From JADKCL01 sp046050405 (GTDB lineage: Bacteria > Bacteroidota > Bacteroidia > J057 > JADKCL01), in the NCBI GenBank assembly GCA_046050405.1, contig JBJOPY010000285.1, positions 1-5,663 on the forward strand: DNA of 5,663 nt, in the 5' to 3' direction. Below the pieces are notes generated by a model, which was not told the origin of the DNA, ran no database searches, and saw nothing but the letters and a program-made list of their open reading frames with translations. Positions 5,325-5,663 of the stretch are shown here, piece by piece. Within the stretch, counting starts at the first letter, position 1. Every line of letters begins with the position of its first letter. Made by a program: the position numbers and the translations under genes.

Positions 5325-5663
5325 GCTCGGTCGCAATCCAGTGGATCGTCTCTTCCGTGAAGGGGCTCGCAATGCAGAAATGCCCGTCTCCGACAAAGCC
5401 TGGGCAAACATCGTCTCTGAACTCGAAAAGGATCATTTGAGGGGGAAATTGCAGGGATACCGGATGTTCGCCGCCGTGGCAGTGGTGCTGATCATCGGTT
5501 TGGGGTCATGGCTGCTGGTGTTGCAAAGCTCGAATCCCCTTGACCAGGCCTTCATGCGTGCCCAGGCACTGCCGGCGCGGGTGCAGCTGCCTGTCTATCA
5601 ACCAACCGATGGCCGTGGCGCACTGAAAATGCTTGCGACGAACGCGGAGGGAGCATTGCAAAG
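5317..5663 (+). CDS. Single-pass membrane protein, probable anti-sigma or regulatory partner (3' truncated)
   Basis: The frame is open from ATG 5317 to the window end, showing 115 residues. Residues 1-48 are a charged cytoplasmic segment with a Pro-Val-Ser-x-x-x-Trp-x-x-Ile motif (23-32), a pattern I associate with N-termini of Bacteroidota membrane proteins encoded beside ECF sigma factors. One hydrophobic membrane segment follows at about 50-70 (MFAAVAVVLIIGLGSWLLVL). After it comes an apparently periplasmic part rich in Ala, Gln and Pro, whose remainder is outside the window. There is no zinc-binding HxxxCxxC motif in the visible part, so it is not a classical ZAS anti-sigma factor. Position (8-nt overlap with the sigma gene, AGGAGG site) and topology suggest it binds the sigma factor or reports envelope state. 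This is inference; the missing C-terminus may carry a beta-barrel or other domain. Confidence 0.75.
   Translation, partial: MRRLGRNPVDRLFREGARNAEMPVSDKAWANIVSELEKDHLRGKLQGYRMFAAVAVVLIIGLGSWLLVLQSSNPLDQAFMRAQALPARVQLPVYQPTDGRGALKMLATNAEGALQ

Noticed and set aside
4515..5411. Long open frame on the minus strand (298 residues) opposite the sigma factor
   Set aside because: It lies wholly across the clear ECF sigma gene and the start of the next gene. The protein shows no family pattern and is explained by the codon bias of the + strand gene.

Overview
The window looks like a chromosomal stretch of a fairly GC-rich member of the Bacteroidota, possibly the Saprospiria or a related lineage. Two things support this. 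The first gene ends in a type A C-terminal sorting domain of the type IX secretion system, which is mostly restricted to this phylum. The sigma factor near the end also has the sequence style of the many Bacteroidota ECF sigma factors. The genus cannot be told from the sequence alone. All recognised genes lie on the + strand.

Layout: (1) Positions 2-295 hold the tail of a secreted or cell-surface protein that ends in a T9SS sorting signal. (2) A 162-nt gap follows, with small dyad symmetries. (3) Positions 458-4152 hold a three-gene pyrimidine-degradation cluster: a beta-ureidopropionase (pydC type), then the two subunits of a split NAD(P)H-dependent dihydropyrimidine dehydrogenase (preT, then preA). 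(4) A 58-residue unrecognised small protein lies at 4206-4382. (5) About 370 nt of non-coding DNA follow, with two hairpins; one ends in a T-run and is a plausible intrinsic terminator. (6) An ECF sigma factor lies at 4752-5324 (start uncertain). (7) A single-pass membrane protein starts at 5317, overlaps the sigma gene by 8 nt, and runs off the window. It is probably the partner regulator (anti-sigma type) of the sigma factor.

How the genes work together: PreT takes electrons from NAD(P)H through FAD and passes them by iron-sulfur clusters to PreA. PreA reduces uracil or thymine to the dihydro form on FMN. A dihydropyrimidinase, not present here, would open the ring to the N-carbamoyl-beta-amino acid. 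The PydC-type amidase would then release beta-alanine (or beta-aminoisobutyrate), CO2 and ammonia. Steps one and three of the reductive pathway are therefore encoded side by side, and step two must come from elsewhere. The sigma and membrane-protein pair is a separate regulatory unit beyond the putative terminator.

No mobile element, CRISPR array, tRNA or rRNA gene, or defence system was seen. The window is mostly ordinary. The points most worth a second look are the small unannotated gene, the structured gap before preT, and the split dehydrogenase with its conserved unusual glutamine ligand.
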